DNA of 64,000 nt from Chryseolinea lacunae. GTDB taxonomy: Bacteria > Bacteroidota > Bacteroidia > Cytophagales > Cyclobacteriaceae. A model generated the notes under the pieces. The model did not search any database and was not told where the DNA came from. It saw only the letters and a list, made by a program, of their open reading frames with translations. The translations under genes and the position numbers were made by a program. Every line of letters begins with the position of its first letter. The first letter of the stretch is position 1. Of the stretch, positions 1 to 8,766 are shown in pieces. The stretch covers positions 111,691 to 175,690 of the forward strand of contig NZ_JAERRB010000015.1 of the NCBI RefSeq assembly GCF_016735595.1, in the 5' to 3' direction.

Positions 1-1021
1 CAATCATATTCAGGGCTTCATCGAGATCATGGCGCAGTATGACATCACGTCTGCAAAAGGACATTCTTTTCCGGAAAGCTTTGTGCCGTGTGCGTACAGC
101 TATTACTGGAACCCGAATGGAGACTATAGCCTTGGAAAATTATTGTCGGAAGTGGGCGTGAAATATGCCAACACCGATTTTGCACAAATTCCCGAGCTGT
201 GTCCTCCATCCGAAACCAACGGCGGCGGTTTCGATCATGGCACGCATGTGATCAACCGCATGAACTACGGCAACCTCTGGTACGAGCTACAGTCCTTGCC
301 CAAAGTGCTCATCGACATGCAAAGCACCGACATGGTGGAAAGTCACTGGGTGAACTGGCTTGCCCCCGACGATTTTGTGCAAGCCGATGTGACCCAGCAG
401 TGGGTTCAATATTACAAGCGGTTTCAGCGAGAGGAAGACCGCTATATTGCCAAGAACACAGAACAGCTTCACTCGCAATGGCTCTATCGCCGCCACACCC
501 GTGTGCAGGAAGTCACCGAAGGCACCGTGGAAATCGACAACACCGCCATGCCGGACGATGCATACGCGCGCGACATACTCGGCAACATGGTGTTGAAAAT
601 CAAATTGCAAAAAGACCAGCACGTGTCGTCGGCCACGGTGAATGGAGAGTTGATGCCGGCCTATTTTGAAGACGAGGGCTTTGGCTTTTTATATCTGCCG
701 CCCTTGGAACAACAACAGTATACGCTCCGGTATTCATTGGGCACGTCATCCCAGCCGGTTCATGTTTTCAACGACGGCACCTACAACATCTACAGCCTGC
801 GTAAAGAGCAGAATCAGATTTCCATCGTGTTAAAAATGTACGGGCAACAGGTCGTGAAGATAAAATGCCCCAAACCCGACAACGTAATTTCGCTGGAGCC
901 GGGTCTTTCCGTTCTCAGCATTGGATACGAAGGCGACATGCTTCACGTCACACTGGAAGCATCCGACATGCAGGGGAAGCGGGGAGAGATTCGGATCGCG
1001 TATGCCACACTTCAACCTTAA
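1..1021 (+). CDS. C-terminal part of an unrecognised protein (5' end outside window)
   Basis: The frame is open from base 2 through the first Met at 29, so this is the last ~339 residues of a longer protein whose start lies upstream. I do not recognise the family with certainty. The visible part is rich in Trp, Tyr and His in its first half (around residues 70-140), then becomes a beta-rich, charged tail without membrane segments. The setting, directly before a sialate O-acetylesterase and other sugar genes, suggests a carbohydrate-active enzyme (a deacetylase- or glycosidase-like fold is possible), but no catalytic motif was identified. The stop lies 13 bases before the next start, so the two are probably cotranscribed. 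Confidence 0.6.
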   Translation, partial: NHIQGFIEIMAQYDITSAKGHSFPESFVPCAYSYYWNPNGDYSLGKLLSEVGVKYANTDFAQIPELCPPSETNGGGFDHGTHVINRMNYGNLWYELQSLPKVLIDMQSTDMVESHWVNWLAPDDFVQADVTQQWVQYYKRFQREEDRYIAKNTEQLHSQWLYRRHTRVQEVTEGTVEIDNTAMPDDAYARDILGNMVLKIKLQKDQHVSSATVNGELMPAYFEDEGFGFLYLPPLEQQQYTLRYSLGTSSQPVHVFNDGTYNIYSLRKEQNQISIVLKMYGQQVVKIKCPKPDNVISLEPGLSVLSIGYEGDMLHVTLEASDMQGKRGEIRIAYATLQP

Positions 1022-1034
1022 TTTTTTTTTACAG

Positions 1035-2939
1035 ATGAGATTCCTGCTCCTGCTTTTTGCATTCACGTCGACCGTTGCGTCGGCACAATCCTTTAAAACT
1101 GCGGGTATCTTTGGTAACAACATGGTTGTTCAGCAGAAGATCAACGCACCCGTGTGGGGTCTGGCTGCACCCGGCGAGAAAATAGAGATCGAATTTGCCG
1201 GCACGCACAGCGCCGGACATGCCGACGGCTCCGGTAAATGGATGATACGGTTGCCACAGCTTGAAGCCGGTGGTCCGTATATCATGATCATTAAAGGAGG
1301 CCGCGAGACGCTGACATTTTCCAACGTGATGGTGGGTGAAGTATGGCTGGCATCGGGGCAATCCAACATGAGCTTTTCGGTGGATGGAGTAGTGAACAAG
1401 GACGCTACAGTGTCGTCTGCTGATTTTCCCAACATTCGGGAAGTACACGTTCCCGAGCAGGTGAGCGGCACACCCTTGCGGGATTTGGATGGGCTGCAAT
1501 GGAACGTGTGCACACCTCAAACCGTCGGCAACTTTTCGGCAGTGGCATTTTTTTTCGCGCGGGCGTTGCAAAAGGAAAAGAACATTGCCGTAGGCATCAT
1601 CAACTCTTCCAACAGCGGCACGCCTGCCGAGGCATGGACCAGCGCCGACATGCTGTTCACACATCCCGATTTCAAAACAAGAATATTAGACCTGCGACAC
1701 CACCCGGAAGATTGGGCCGCGTTGGACAAAGAAGGGCTTGTCATACAAAAGGAATATCGCCGCATCATCGAGACCACAAAGGCAGGGCAGGAGATGGGCG
1801 TGCACAAGCTAAAATACAATGACGCGGCATGGCCGCAGGCAAACTATCCTATCGTTGTTTCGAAGCTCGGTTTGGGTGGATACCGCCTGCTGTGGTTTCG
1901 TAAAAACATCACCCTGCCCTCAAAACCAAAAGGCGATCTTGTGTTGTCGCTGGGCAAAGTCATTCAACAGGACATCACCTATGTGAATGGCATAGAAGTG
2001 GGACGCACCAACCACCAGGGAGAAAGAACCTACACGGTGCCCGCAAAAGTGTTGAAAGCAGGAGTGAATGTGATTGCGATTCGTTTGTTGTCGGAATGGG
2101 GTTATGGCCGCATTGGCAACCCCGCAGATGTGCCGCGACTGCATTCGTTAGATAAAAAAACAGACATCAATCTGAGCGGCGCATGGTCCTACAACAGCAA
2201 TCTCGAACCAGACTTGCCCGTGGCGAAGGATTATTCACTGGAACCATCGTCGTTGTTCAACGCCATGATATCACCCATCATTCCCTATGGCATTCGTGGC
2301 GCGTTGTGGTATCAGGGCGAGGGTAACTCAGGCAAGCCTGCACAGTATGAAACATTGCTCCCACTGCTCTTCACCGATTGGCGCACCCGCTGGCAACTTG
2401 GCAATTTTCCGTTCCTCATCGTACAACTCCCAAACTACGCGCCGGGAGGAAACAATTGGGTTAGGATGCGCGACGTGCAGGCAAAAGCCTTGCAGTATCC
2501 CAACACTGGCCTGGCGGTGACCATCGACCTCGGCGATCCAAACGACGTGCACCCCCGCGATAAGGAACCGGTGGGCGAACGCCTGCACGCCGTGGCAGAA
2601 CATGTGGCATACGGTGAAGACCGGGTTTATACAGGGCCGATATTTTCGGCTGCGAAGCGATACGGAAACAAACTTCGTATAACGTTTGATCAGACTGGAA
2701 GTGGTCTGGTATTGAAGAGGAATACGCCCTCGGTGTTTCTTGTTTGTGGTGAAGACCGTAAATTTCATGAGGCAACAATGGTCGCGATCGAAGGCAACAC
2801 GGTGGTGGTAACCTGCGATGCCGTGCCAGACCCCATCGCGATTCGTTATGCATGGAGCGGCAATCCCGACGCATCCCTCCACAACAATGAAGGATTCCCC
2901 GCAGCGCCGTTCCGCAGCGACACGTTCGAACTCAACTGA
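1035..2939 (+). CDS. Sialate O-acetylesterase (SASA/SGNH family), exported
   Basis: 634 residues, predicted to remove O-acetyl esters from sialic acids or other acetylated sugars in the periplasm. A signal peptide (MRFLLLLFAFTSTVASAQ) favours the start at 1035 over an earlier in-frame ATG at 921, which lies inside the preceding gene. The SGNH block I is WLASGQSNM with nucleophile Ser110; WYQGEGNS forms the third block; DPNDVH carries the catalytic Asp/His (His506). An inserted galactose-binding-like beta domain sits around residues 275-370, as is usual in Bacteroidota members of this family. The next gene begins 9 bases after the stop, so this is part of a sugar operon. The exact ester substrate cannot be read from sequence. 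Confidence 0.9.
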   Translation: MRFLLLLFAFTSTVASAQSFKTAGIFGNNMVVQQKINAPVWGLAAPGEKIEIEFAGTHSAGHADGSGKWMIRLPQLEAGGPYIMIIKGGRETLTFSNVMVGEVWLASGQSNMSFSVDGVVNKDATVSSADFPNIREVHVPEQVSGTPLRDLDGLQWNVCTPQTVGNFSAVAFFFARALQKEKNIAVGIINSSNSGTPAEAWTSADMLFTHPDFKTRILDLRHHPEDWAALDKEGLVIQKEYRRIIETTKAGQEMGVHKLKYNDAAWPQANYPIVVSKLGLGGYRLLWFRKNITLPSKPKGDLVLSLGKVIQQDITYVNGIEVGRTNHQGERTYTVPAKVLKAGVNVIAIRLLSEWGYGRIGNPADVPRLHSLDKKTDINLSGAWSYNSNLEPDLPVAKDYSLEPSSLFNAMISPIIPYGIRGALWYQGEGNSGKPAQYETLLPLLFTDWRTRWQLGNFPFLIVQLPNYAPGGNNWVRMRDVQAKALQYPNTGLAVTIDLGDPNDVHPRDKEPVGERLHAVAEHVAYGEDRVYTGPIFSAAKRYGNKLRITFDQTGSGLVLKRNTPSVFLVCGEDRKFHEATMVAIEGNTVVVTCDAVPDPIAIRYAWSGNPDASLHNNEGFPAAPFRSDTFELN

Positions 2940-2948
2940 CATTTTTCG

Positions 2949-5090
2949 ATGAACAGAATTTCATCCTCTTTCCAACGCGCAACAGCCATGATGCTTCTCT
3001 GCGCGGCACTGCTTTCGTGTCGCCGCGCGGAACCGCCTTTTACCACATGGTCGGTCTATCGCGGCGACGCGGGCAGCACAGGCTATTCGGCGTTGCATCA
3101 GATCGACGCCGCTTCGGTGAAACACCTGGAGGTGGTGTGGACCTATCACACAAAAGATGCACGGGAAGAAAATCGGTCGACCATGCAATGCAATCCCATC
3201 ATCGTGAACGGGAAGATGTATGTCACGTCCCCACGGTTGAAACTGATGGCGCTCGACCCCAAGTCGGGTCAGGAGCTTTGGAAGTTCGATCCTTTTGCCA
3301 ACGCGGAAGCCACCGGCGTGAATCGCGGTGTCACCTATTGGCAGAAGGGCAACGACAAACGCATCTTCTTTTCGGCAGGGCCATACCTCTATGCGCTCAA
3401 CGCCGACAATGGATCACTAATTTCCACGTTCGGCACAGCAGGCAGAATTGATTTGCGTGTTGGATTAGGTCGGGACCCTTCCGCCCTGGCCGTGTGGGCA
3501 ACTTCGCCTGGCATGATCTTCGGCGACTTGCTCATACAAGGCACGGCCCTTGGTGAAGGTTATGATGCCGCGCCGGGATTTGTACGCGCCTATGATGTGC
3601 TCACCGGAAAAATAGCGTGGACCTTTCACACCATTCCACAGCCCGGAGAATTTGGCTACGACACCTGGGCAACCAACGCATACAAGGAAGTGGGCGGCAC
3701 TAACGCCTGGGCTGGGATGAGCCTGGACGAAAAACGCGGACTGGTGTTTATTCCAACCGGATCGCCCGCATTTGATTTTTATGGCGGAAACCGGAAAGGT
3801 GAAAATCTCTTTGGCAACTGCCTCATCGCACTCGATGCGAAAACCGGTGCGCGCAAGTGGCATCATCAACTGGTGCACCACGACTTGTGGGACTATGACC
3901 TGCCCGCCCCGCCAACACTGGTGACATTGCATAAGGATGGAAAGACAATTGACGCCGTTGCCCAGGTGACAAAGATGGGCATGGTGTTCGTGTTCGAGCG
4001 CGAAACTGGAACACCGGTGTTTCCCATAGAAGAACGCGCCGTGCCTTCATCGGATTTGATGGCCGAAGAAACCTGGCCCACGCAACCCTTCCCCGTGAAG
4101 CCACTTCCCTTTGTGCGTCATCGTTTTTCGGACGACGACATCACCGACATTTCTCCGGAAGCACATGCTTTTGTGAAAGCGAAAATTGAAGGAGCACGCA
4201 AGGGCACCATTTATACACCACCAAGCATCGACGGTGTGGTGCAATTTCCCGGAACCCGCGGCGGCGCGGAGTGGGGAGGAGCATCGTTTGACCCGGAGAC
4301 CGGCTTGCTCTACGTGAACGCGAATGAAATTCCGTTGCTCATCAAAATGAAAGCCGTGGAGATGGCCGGGGGACAACAACTTCTTTCTCCCGGCGAAAAG
4401 GTATATACGTTGAATAACTGCACCATGTGCCACGGCGCCGATCGTGCCGGCACAGGCGTGTTCCCGTCGTTGCAAAATTTAGCAAAGCGTCTTCGCGAAA
4501 GCGATGTCAGCCAGATTTTGAAAAACGGCAAAGGACAAATGCCGGCGTTCCCGAACCTTTCTGTGCAAGACAAGGAAGCACTCCTGGCGTTTTTGTTTGA
4601 CAAACAGCAACAGCAAACAACATCCACCAATCAAACACCGGCCCAACCCACCACGTACCGCTATGTGCACGACGGCTGGAAGACGCTTACTGATGCTGAT
4701 GGCTATCCCGGTGTGAAACCTCCCTGGGGAACACTCAATGCGATCGACCTCAACACGGGCGACAGGGTTTGGCAAGTGCCACTGGGTGAATATCCGGAGC
4801 TTACGGCTAAGGGTATTCCCATCACCGGCACACAAAATCTGGGAGGCTCTCTCGTCACCGCGGGTGGCCTTGTGTTTGTTGCCGCTACGCGCGACGAAAA
4901 GCTCCGTGCGTTCGACAAGCAAACGGGCAAGTTGTTGTGGGAATATAAACTACCTGCCGGGGGCTATGCCACACCCGCCACCTATGTTGTAGACGGCAAA
5001 CAATACATCGTGATTGCAGCGGGAGGAGGAGGAAAGGTAGGCTCTCCATCCGGCGATGCCTACGTGGCGTTTGCCTTGAAAGAACGGTAG
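2949..5090 (+). CDS. PQQ-dependent dehydrogenase with cytochrome c domain (quinoprotein), lipoprotein
   Basis: 713 residues. The N-terminus has a signal with lipobox LLSC, so it is probably anchored in a membrane facing the periplasm. Repeated W-motif beta-propeller segments (for example LWKFDPFANAE, ARKWHHQLVHHDLWDYD, GKLLWEYKLPAGGY) define the eight-bladed PQQ dehydrogenase fold, close to membrane glucose dehydrogenase-like enzymes. A heme c site CTMCHG (Cys491, Cys494, His495) is inserted before the last blades, followed by a likely Met ligand segment. It would oxidise a sugar or alcohol and pass electrons to heme c. No PQQ synthesis genes are visible in the window. It follows the esterase by 9 bases. 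Substrate is unknown. Confidence 0.88.
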   Translation: MNRISSSFQRATAMMLLCAALLSCRRAEPPFTTWSVYRGDAGSTGYSALHQIDAASVKHLEVVWTYHTKDAREENRSTMQCNPIIVNGKMYVTSPRLKLMALDPKSGQELWKFDPFANAEATGVNRGVTYWQKGNDKRIFFSAGPYLYALNADNGSLISTFGTAGRIDLRVGLGRDPSALAVWATSPGMIFGDLLIQGTALGEGYDAAPGFVRAYDVLTGKIAWTFHTIPQPGEFGYDTWATNAYKEVGGTNAWAGMSLDEKRGLVFIPTGSPAFDFYGGNRKGENLFGNCLIALDAKTGARKWHHQLVHHDLWDYDLPAPPTLVTLHKDGKTIDAVAQVTKMGMVFVFERETGTPVFPIEERAVPSSDLMAEETWPTQPFPVKPLPFVRHRFSDDDITDISPEAHAFVKAKIEGARKGTIYTPPSIDGVVQFPGTRGGAEWGGASFDPETGLLYVNANEIPLLIKMKAVEMAGGQQLLSPGEKVYTLNNCTMCHGADRAGTGVFPSLQNLAKRLRESDVSQILKNGKGQMPAFPNLSVQDKEALLAFLFDKQQQQTTSTNQTPAQPTTYRYVHDGWKTLTDADGYPGVKPPWGTLNAIDLNTGDRVWQVPLGEYPELTAKGIPITGTQNLGGSLVTAGGLVFVAATRDEKLRAFDKQTGKLLWEYKLPAGGYATPATYVVDGKQYIVIAAGGGGKVGSPSGDAYVAFALKER

Positions 5091-5202
5091 TGTCTGCGTA
5101 GTGCGTCAACCCAACCCAGCACTAAAAATCTCACCGGCTTTTCATGAGATATGCAGGCCGTCGTGCTCTTCAGTATAGACGACAACCTATTGTGACAGAC
5201 GC

Positions 5203-6096
5203 ATGGCACGTACGATTACGCCTCAAGAACTTTACGCATGGTGCAGCATTCCCTGCGACCAGCTGCTCGCACATCCGCAGCGAAAAATTCCGTTTCGCCT
5301 CGCACACGATTCGGCCCATATGGGAATGCTCATGGCGCGCGAGCTCGTGGACGAGATAAAACAAAACAACGCTAACCATCGCCAAACCCGCGCGATCATT
5401 CCTTGCGGACCCGCGTGTTGGTATGCACCGTTCACCACGCTGGTGAACAAAGAAAAGGTTTCACTAAAGAATGTGGTGGTGTTTCATATGGACGAATGCC
5501 TGGATTGGCAGGGAAACGAATTGCCAAAAAAACATCCTTATAATTTCCGGGGATTCATGGAAAAATACTTTTATGATCCGGTTCATGCCGATTTAACGGT
5601 ACCCCTGGAGAACCGTAACTGGCTCAACGCGTATAACATTCCTGATGTAAAAGAAAAAATCGCCGTCGCGCCCATCGACATTACGTATGGCGGTTGGGGA
5701 CAAGATGGGCACATTGCCTACAACCAGGCACGCCGTCATCCATTCAGCGAGGTCTCGCTTGAAGCTTTGCGCAACTCCACTATCCGGGTTCAAGAGAATA
5801 ATATCGACACCATCATTGCGCTGGCGCAGCGAACCTTTGGTGCAGCCTACCAGTTTGTGCCACCCATGTCGGTGACGTTGGGAGTGAAGGAATGCCTGTC
5901 TGCAAAAAAGGTGAGACTCTACAGCGACACGGGCAAGTGGAAGCAAACCGCGTTGCGTGTGGCTTTGTTTGGTCCGTTAACGCCGGAGTATCCCATCACG
6001 TTATGCCAGGAGCATGCAGACGTGGTTATCACCGCCACCGTGAAAACAGCTACACATCCCATCAGCGAAAATCCGGATTGGGAACTGGGACTTTAG
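5203..6096 (+). CDS. Glucosamine-6-phosphate deaminase/isomerase family protein (NagB-like)
   Basis: 297 residues of the NagB/6-phosphogluconolactonase fold. The active-site signature FHMDECLDW (Asp97, Glu98) corresponds to the NagB F-x-MDE motif, and GWGQDGHIAYN corresponds to GIGxDGHIAFNEP, carrying the catalytic Asp/His pair. The N-terminal phosphate loop is less canonical than in E. coli NagB, so it may act on another phospho-sugar. It is followed one base later by a PfkB sugar kinase, which suggests a kinase plus isomerase/deaminase pair that feeds a sugar released by the surrounding extracellular enzymes into glycolysis. The 112-bp gap upstream may hold its own promoter, but I found no clear -7 box. 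Confidence 0.82.
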   Translation: MARTITPQELYAWCSIPCDQLLAHPQRKIPFRLAHDSAHMGMLMARELVDEIKQNNANHRQTRAIIPCGPACWYAPFTTLVNKEKVSLKNVVVFHMDECLDWQGNELPKKHPYNFRGFMEKYFYDPVHADLTVPLENRNWLNAYNIPDVKEKIAVAPIDITYGGWGQDGHIAYNQARRHPFSEVSLEALRNSTIRVQENNIDTIIALAQRTFGAAYQFVPPMSVTLGVKECLSAKKVRLYSDTGKWKQTALRVALFGPLTPEYPITLCQEHADVVITATVKTATHPISENPDWELGL

Positions 6097-6097
6097 T

Positions 6098-7153
6098 ATG
6101 TTGCAAACTACTATGAAGCCGCTGCACATTCCTCCCCATGAGCAACAATACGCCGGCATGATCGGCACCGGTGGCCTTGGCACCGGAAAGTTTTTTCATC
6201 TCAATGGCAATCACACACTCGGCCGTGAAGAAAGCCGCAGCGGCCGGTTTCTCGACGTGGAAGACTATTGCAAACAGCACATCATTCTCCACTATGTGAA
6301 GGTGCTTGCCGGTCCTCAATTTTCCGTAACACCCATCGGCAAGGTGGGGGAGGACGATCTTGGCCACACCCTCTTGCGCGAGATGAACGCAACCGGATTT
6401 GTTATGGATCACGTGCAGACGCAACACGCCGCTTCGACCTTGTTCTCGTTATGCTTCTACTATCCCGACGGCAGCGGCGGCAACCTCACTACCGACAATT
6501 CGGCCAGCGCACAGGTAACGGCAGAAGACATTGCCCGGGCCTCATCCGAAATCAACGCGCTTGGTTCACGCGGCATAGTGATGGCAGCGCCTGAGGTGCC
6601 ACTGGCTGCGCGTGCGAAATTGCTAATGCTGGGCAAAGCGGCCGGCGCCTGCTGCGCAGCATCGTTTACAGCGGAAGAGCTAAGGCAACCCGAAACGCAC
6701 ACGATGTTGTCGTCAACGGATTTGTTGTCAATCAATTTGAGTGAAGCGCATGCTTTGATTCCGGGTCACGAACATGCCAACACAAAAGACGTTGTGGAGC
6801 GAACCATTCAAACACTCCGCGAAGCCAACCCGCACATGCTCGTGGCCATCACCGACGGACGGATGGGAAGCTGGTGCTGGGATGGCCACACGTTGAACTT
6901 CCGGAAAAGCATAGACACAGTTCCCAGGAGCACAGCAGGAGCGGGCGACGCTTTTTTTTCGGGATTGCTTTGTGGACAAATAGCGGGCCTTTCCTTTTTT
7001 GAAGCGCAGGAGCTTGCCACGCTGGTGGCCGCGTTGAGCGTCACGTCGCAGCACACCATTCATAAAACACTTGACCGTTGTGCCCTGAAAGAATTTTATC
7101 AACACACGGCCACGGCATTGTCGTTGGCGGTTAAAAAACTATTGGAGGACTAA
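6098..7153 (+). CDS. PfkB/ribokinase-family sugar kinase
   Basis: 351 residues. The N-terminal glycine-rich region GTGGLGTGKFF and the C-terminal PfkB signature STAGAGDAFFSG, containing the anion hole GAGD and catalytic Asp, identify an ATP-dependent carbohydrate kinase of the ribokinase superfamily. The start at 6098 is one base after the NagB-like stop; an ATG at 6113 is an alternative that removes only five residues. Translation coupling with the previous gene is likely. The substrate (amino sugar, fructose or similar) is not determinable from motifs. The cytosolic location contrasts with the exported esterase, dehydrogenase and GH43 around it, so this pair probably handles the imported product. 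Confidence 0.87.
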   Translation: MLQTTMKPLHIPPHEQQYAGMIGTGGLGTGKFFHLNGNHTLGREESRSGRFLDVEDYCKQHIILHYVKVLAGPQFSVTPIGKVGEDDLGHTLLREMNATGFVMDHVQTQHAASTLFSLCFYYPDGSGGNLTTDNSASAQVTAEDIARASSEINALGSRGIVMAAPEVPLAARAKLLMLGKAAGACCAASFTAEELRQPETHTMLSSTDLLSINLSEAHALIPGHEHANTKDVVERTIQTLREANPHMLVAITDGRMGSWCWDGHTLNFRKSIDTVPRSTAGAGDAFFSGLLCGQIAGLSFFEAQELATLVAALSVTSQHTIHKTLDRCALKEFYQHTATALSLAVKKLLED

Positions 7154-7158
7154 CAACT

Positions 7159-7470
7159 ATGGGCGTCGTCATGCGCATTATTCAGCAATTTGATCCGTGT
7201 CATGAACGCGACTTCATGGCGCTGGAGCAGCAATTCGATCAACTGGAAAAGAGCCGTCCCGACTATCCGAAAGGAAAGCGGATGCAGCCCATTTCGGGCG
7301 GTGAACCGCTCAACACGCTGATCTGGCAATATGAATTTCCGGATCTGGAAACGGCCTACAAAACACTGAACTTCTTTAGCGGCGACGACGGCCACGAAGA
7401 CCTTTACCGGCAGCAGGTGGCGTTTATCCGCCAGGCAAAGATCGAGTTCTACAAGACGCTGGATTTTTAG
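7159..7470 (+). CDS. Small conserved-looking hypothetical protein
   Basis: 103 residues, no signal peptide or membrane segment. The start is 5 bases after the kinase stop; a second in-frame ATG at 7171 gives a 99-residue version. The composition (MRIIQQFDP then an acidic/aromatic middle and a helical tail ending in KIEFYKTLDF) resembles small ferredoxin-like alpha/beta proteins, but I cannot name a family. Its tight linkage to the NagB-like and PfkB genes argues that it is translated and functionally linked to that sugar step. No catalytic residues recognised. Confidence 0.65.
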   Translation: MGVVMRIIQQFDPCHERDFMALEQQFDQLEKSRPDYPKGKRMQPISGGEPLNTLIWQYEFPDLETAYKTLNFFSGDDGHEDLYRQQVAFIRQAKIEFYKTLDF

Positions 7471-7532
7471 CGCGGACCGCGCCGCCAAAACAAAGGAGTC
7501 TGTATATTTACTGAAACTAACCCGTTCAGCAC

Positions 7533-8516
7533 ATGATCCGACTCCTCGTCCTATTCCTGCTCACACTGTCCACAACAACCCTCCACGCCCAGGCTACTGC
7601 ACAGAAAGCAACCTCCGGCAATCCCATATTTCCCGGCTGGTATGCCGACCCCGAGGGCGTGATTTTTGGAAAAACATACTGGGTGTATCCCACCTATTCG
7701 GATGCCTATAACCGGCAGGTGTTCTTCGACGCGTTTTCGTCTACCGACCTGGTGCATTGGACAAAGCACGAACGCATTCTGGACACAACGCGTGTAACGT
7801 GGGCCAAACGCGCCATGTGGGCACCGGCGGCGTTGGAGAAAAACGGGAAGTACTATCTGTTCTTTGGTGCCAACGACATTCAGAGCAATGCCGAAAAAGG
7901 CGGGATTGGGGTGGCCGTAGCCGACCGTCCCCAGGGACCCTTCAAAGATCTGTTGGGTAAACCCCTCATCGATGCCTTTCACAACGGCGCCCAACCCATC
8001 GACCAGTTTGTGTTCAAAGACAAAGACGGCACCTACTATATTATCTATGGCGGCTGGCGACACTGTAACATCGCGAAGTTGAACAGCGACTTCACCGCGG
8101 TGTTGTCGTTTGCCGATGGCAACACATTTAAAGAGATCACACCACAAGGCTATGTGGAAGGTCCCTTCATGTTTATCCGGAACAACAAGTATTATTTCAT
8201 GTGGTCGGAAGGCGCTTGGGGTGGCCCCGATTATTGTGTGGCCTACGCCATTGCCGACTCGCCATTTGGTCCCTTCATCCGTATCGGAAAAGTATTGGAG
8301 CAGGATGCTGCAGTGGCGCGGGGCGCTGGTCATCATTCGGTGATGCATACACCGGGAACCGACGCATGGTATATCGTGTATCACCGCAGACCCTTGACCG
8401 AGACGGATGCAAACCATCGCGAAACGTGTATTGAAACGTTAACCTTTGATGCAAAAGGACTCATCGAACCCGTGAAGCTCACAACGCAAGGCGTGTCGCC
8501 CCGGAAGATCAAATGA
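7533..8516 (+). CDS. Glycoside hydrolase family 43 protein, exported
   Basis: 327 residues with signal peptide MIRLLVLFLLTLSTTTLHAQ. The five-bladed propeller of GH43 is supported by three acidic catalytic positions in their usual contexts: general base Asp39 in WYADPEG, pKa-modulating Asp157 in PIDQFVF, and general acid Glu209 in GYVEGPFMF. GH43 members cleave arabinose- or xylose-containing polymers, sometimes galactans; the specificity here is not readable. It ends the sugar block, 62 bases after the small protein. A TATATTTA box at about 7503 could give it a separate promoter. Confidence 0.9.
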   Translation: MIRLLVLFLLTLSTTTLHAQATAQKATSGNPIFPGWYADPEGVIFGKTYWVYPTYSDAYNRQVFFDAFSSTDLVHWTKHERILDTTRVTWAKRAMWAPAALEKNGKYYLFFGANDIQSNAEKGGIGVAVADRPQGPFKDLLGKPLIDAFHNGAQPIDQFVFKDKDGTYYIIYGGWRHCNIAKLNSDFTAVLSFADGNTFKEITPQGYVEGPFMFIRNNKYYFMWSEGAWGGPDYCVAYAIADSPFGPFIRIGKVLEQDAAVARGAGHHSVMHTPGTDAWYIVYHRRPLTETDANHRETCIETLTFDAKGLIEPVKLTTQGVSPRKIK

Positions 8517-8766
8517 GGACACCGGACTGCCGTGTTTGGCGGGGACGTAATTCTAAATAGAATCTTTAAAATCAGCTAACAAACACGATGCCATGCAGCG
8601 AGTGTGGAATTTTATTCCCACTTTTTTCCCCAACGCATGCCATAGAGCGCTCTGAAATTCCACAGCCAAAATTATCGCGCCGATATCAGGAATTCTTCCT
8701 GTAATTTTTAATGCAGGATGCATTTTATTTCTCCTTCACACTGTATACTTGTGCACGTCCTGCACT

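Noticed and set aside
8689..8765. Small palindromes (CAGGAATTCTTCCTG, GTGCA-N5-TGCAC) before the kinase at 8767
   Set aside because: Each is short and occurs once; no conserved copy elsewhere in the window was noticed.
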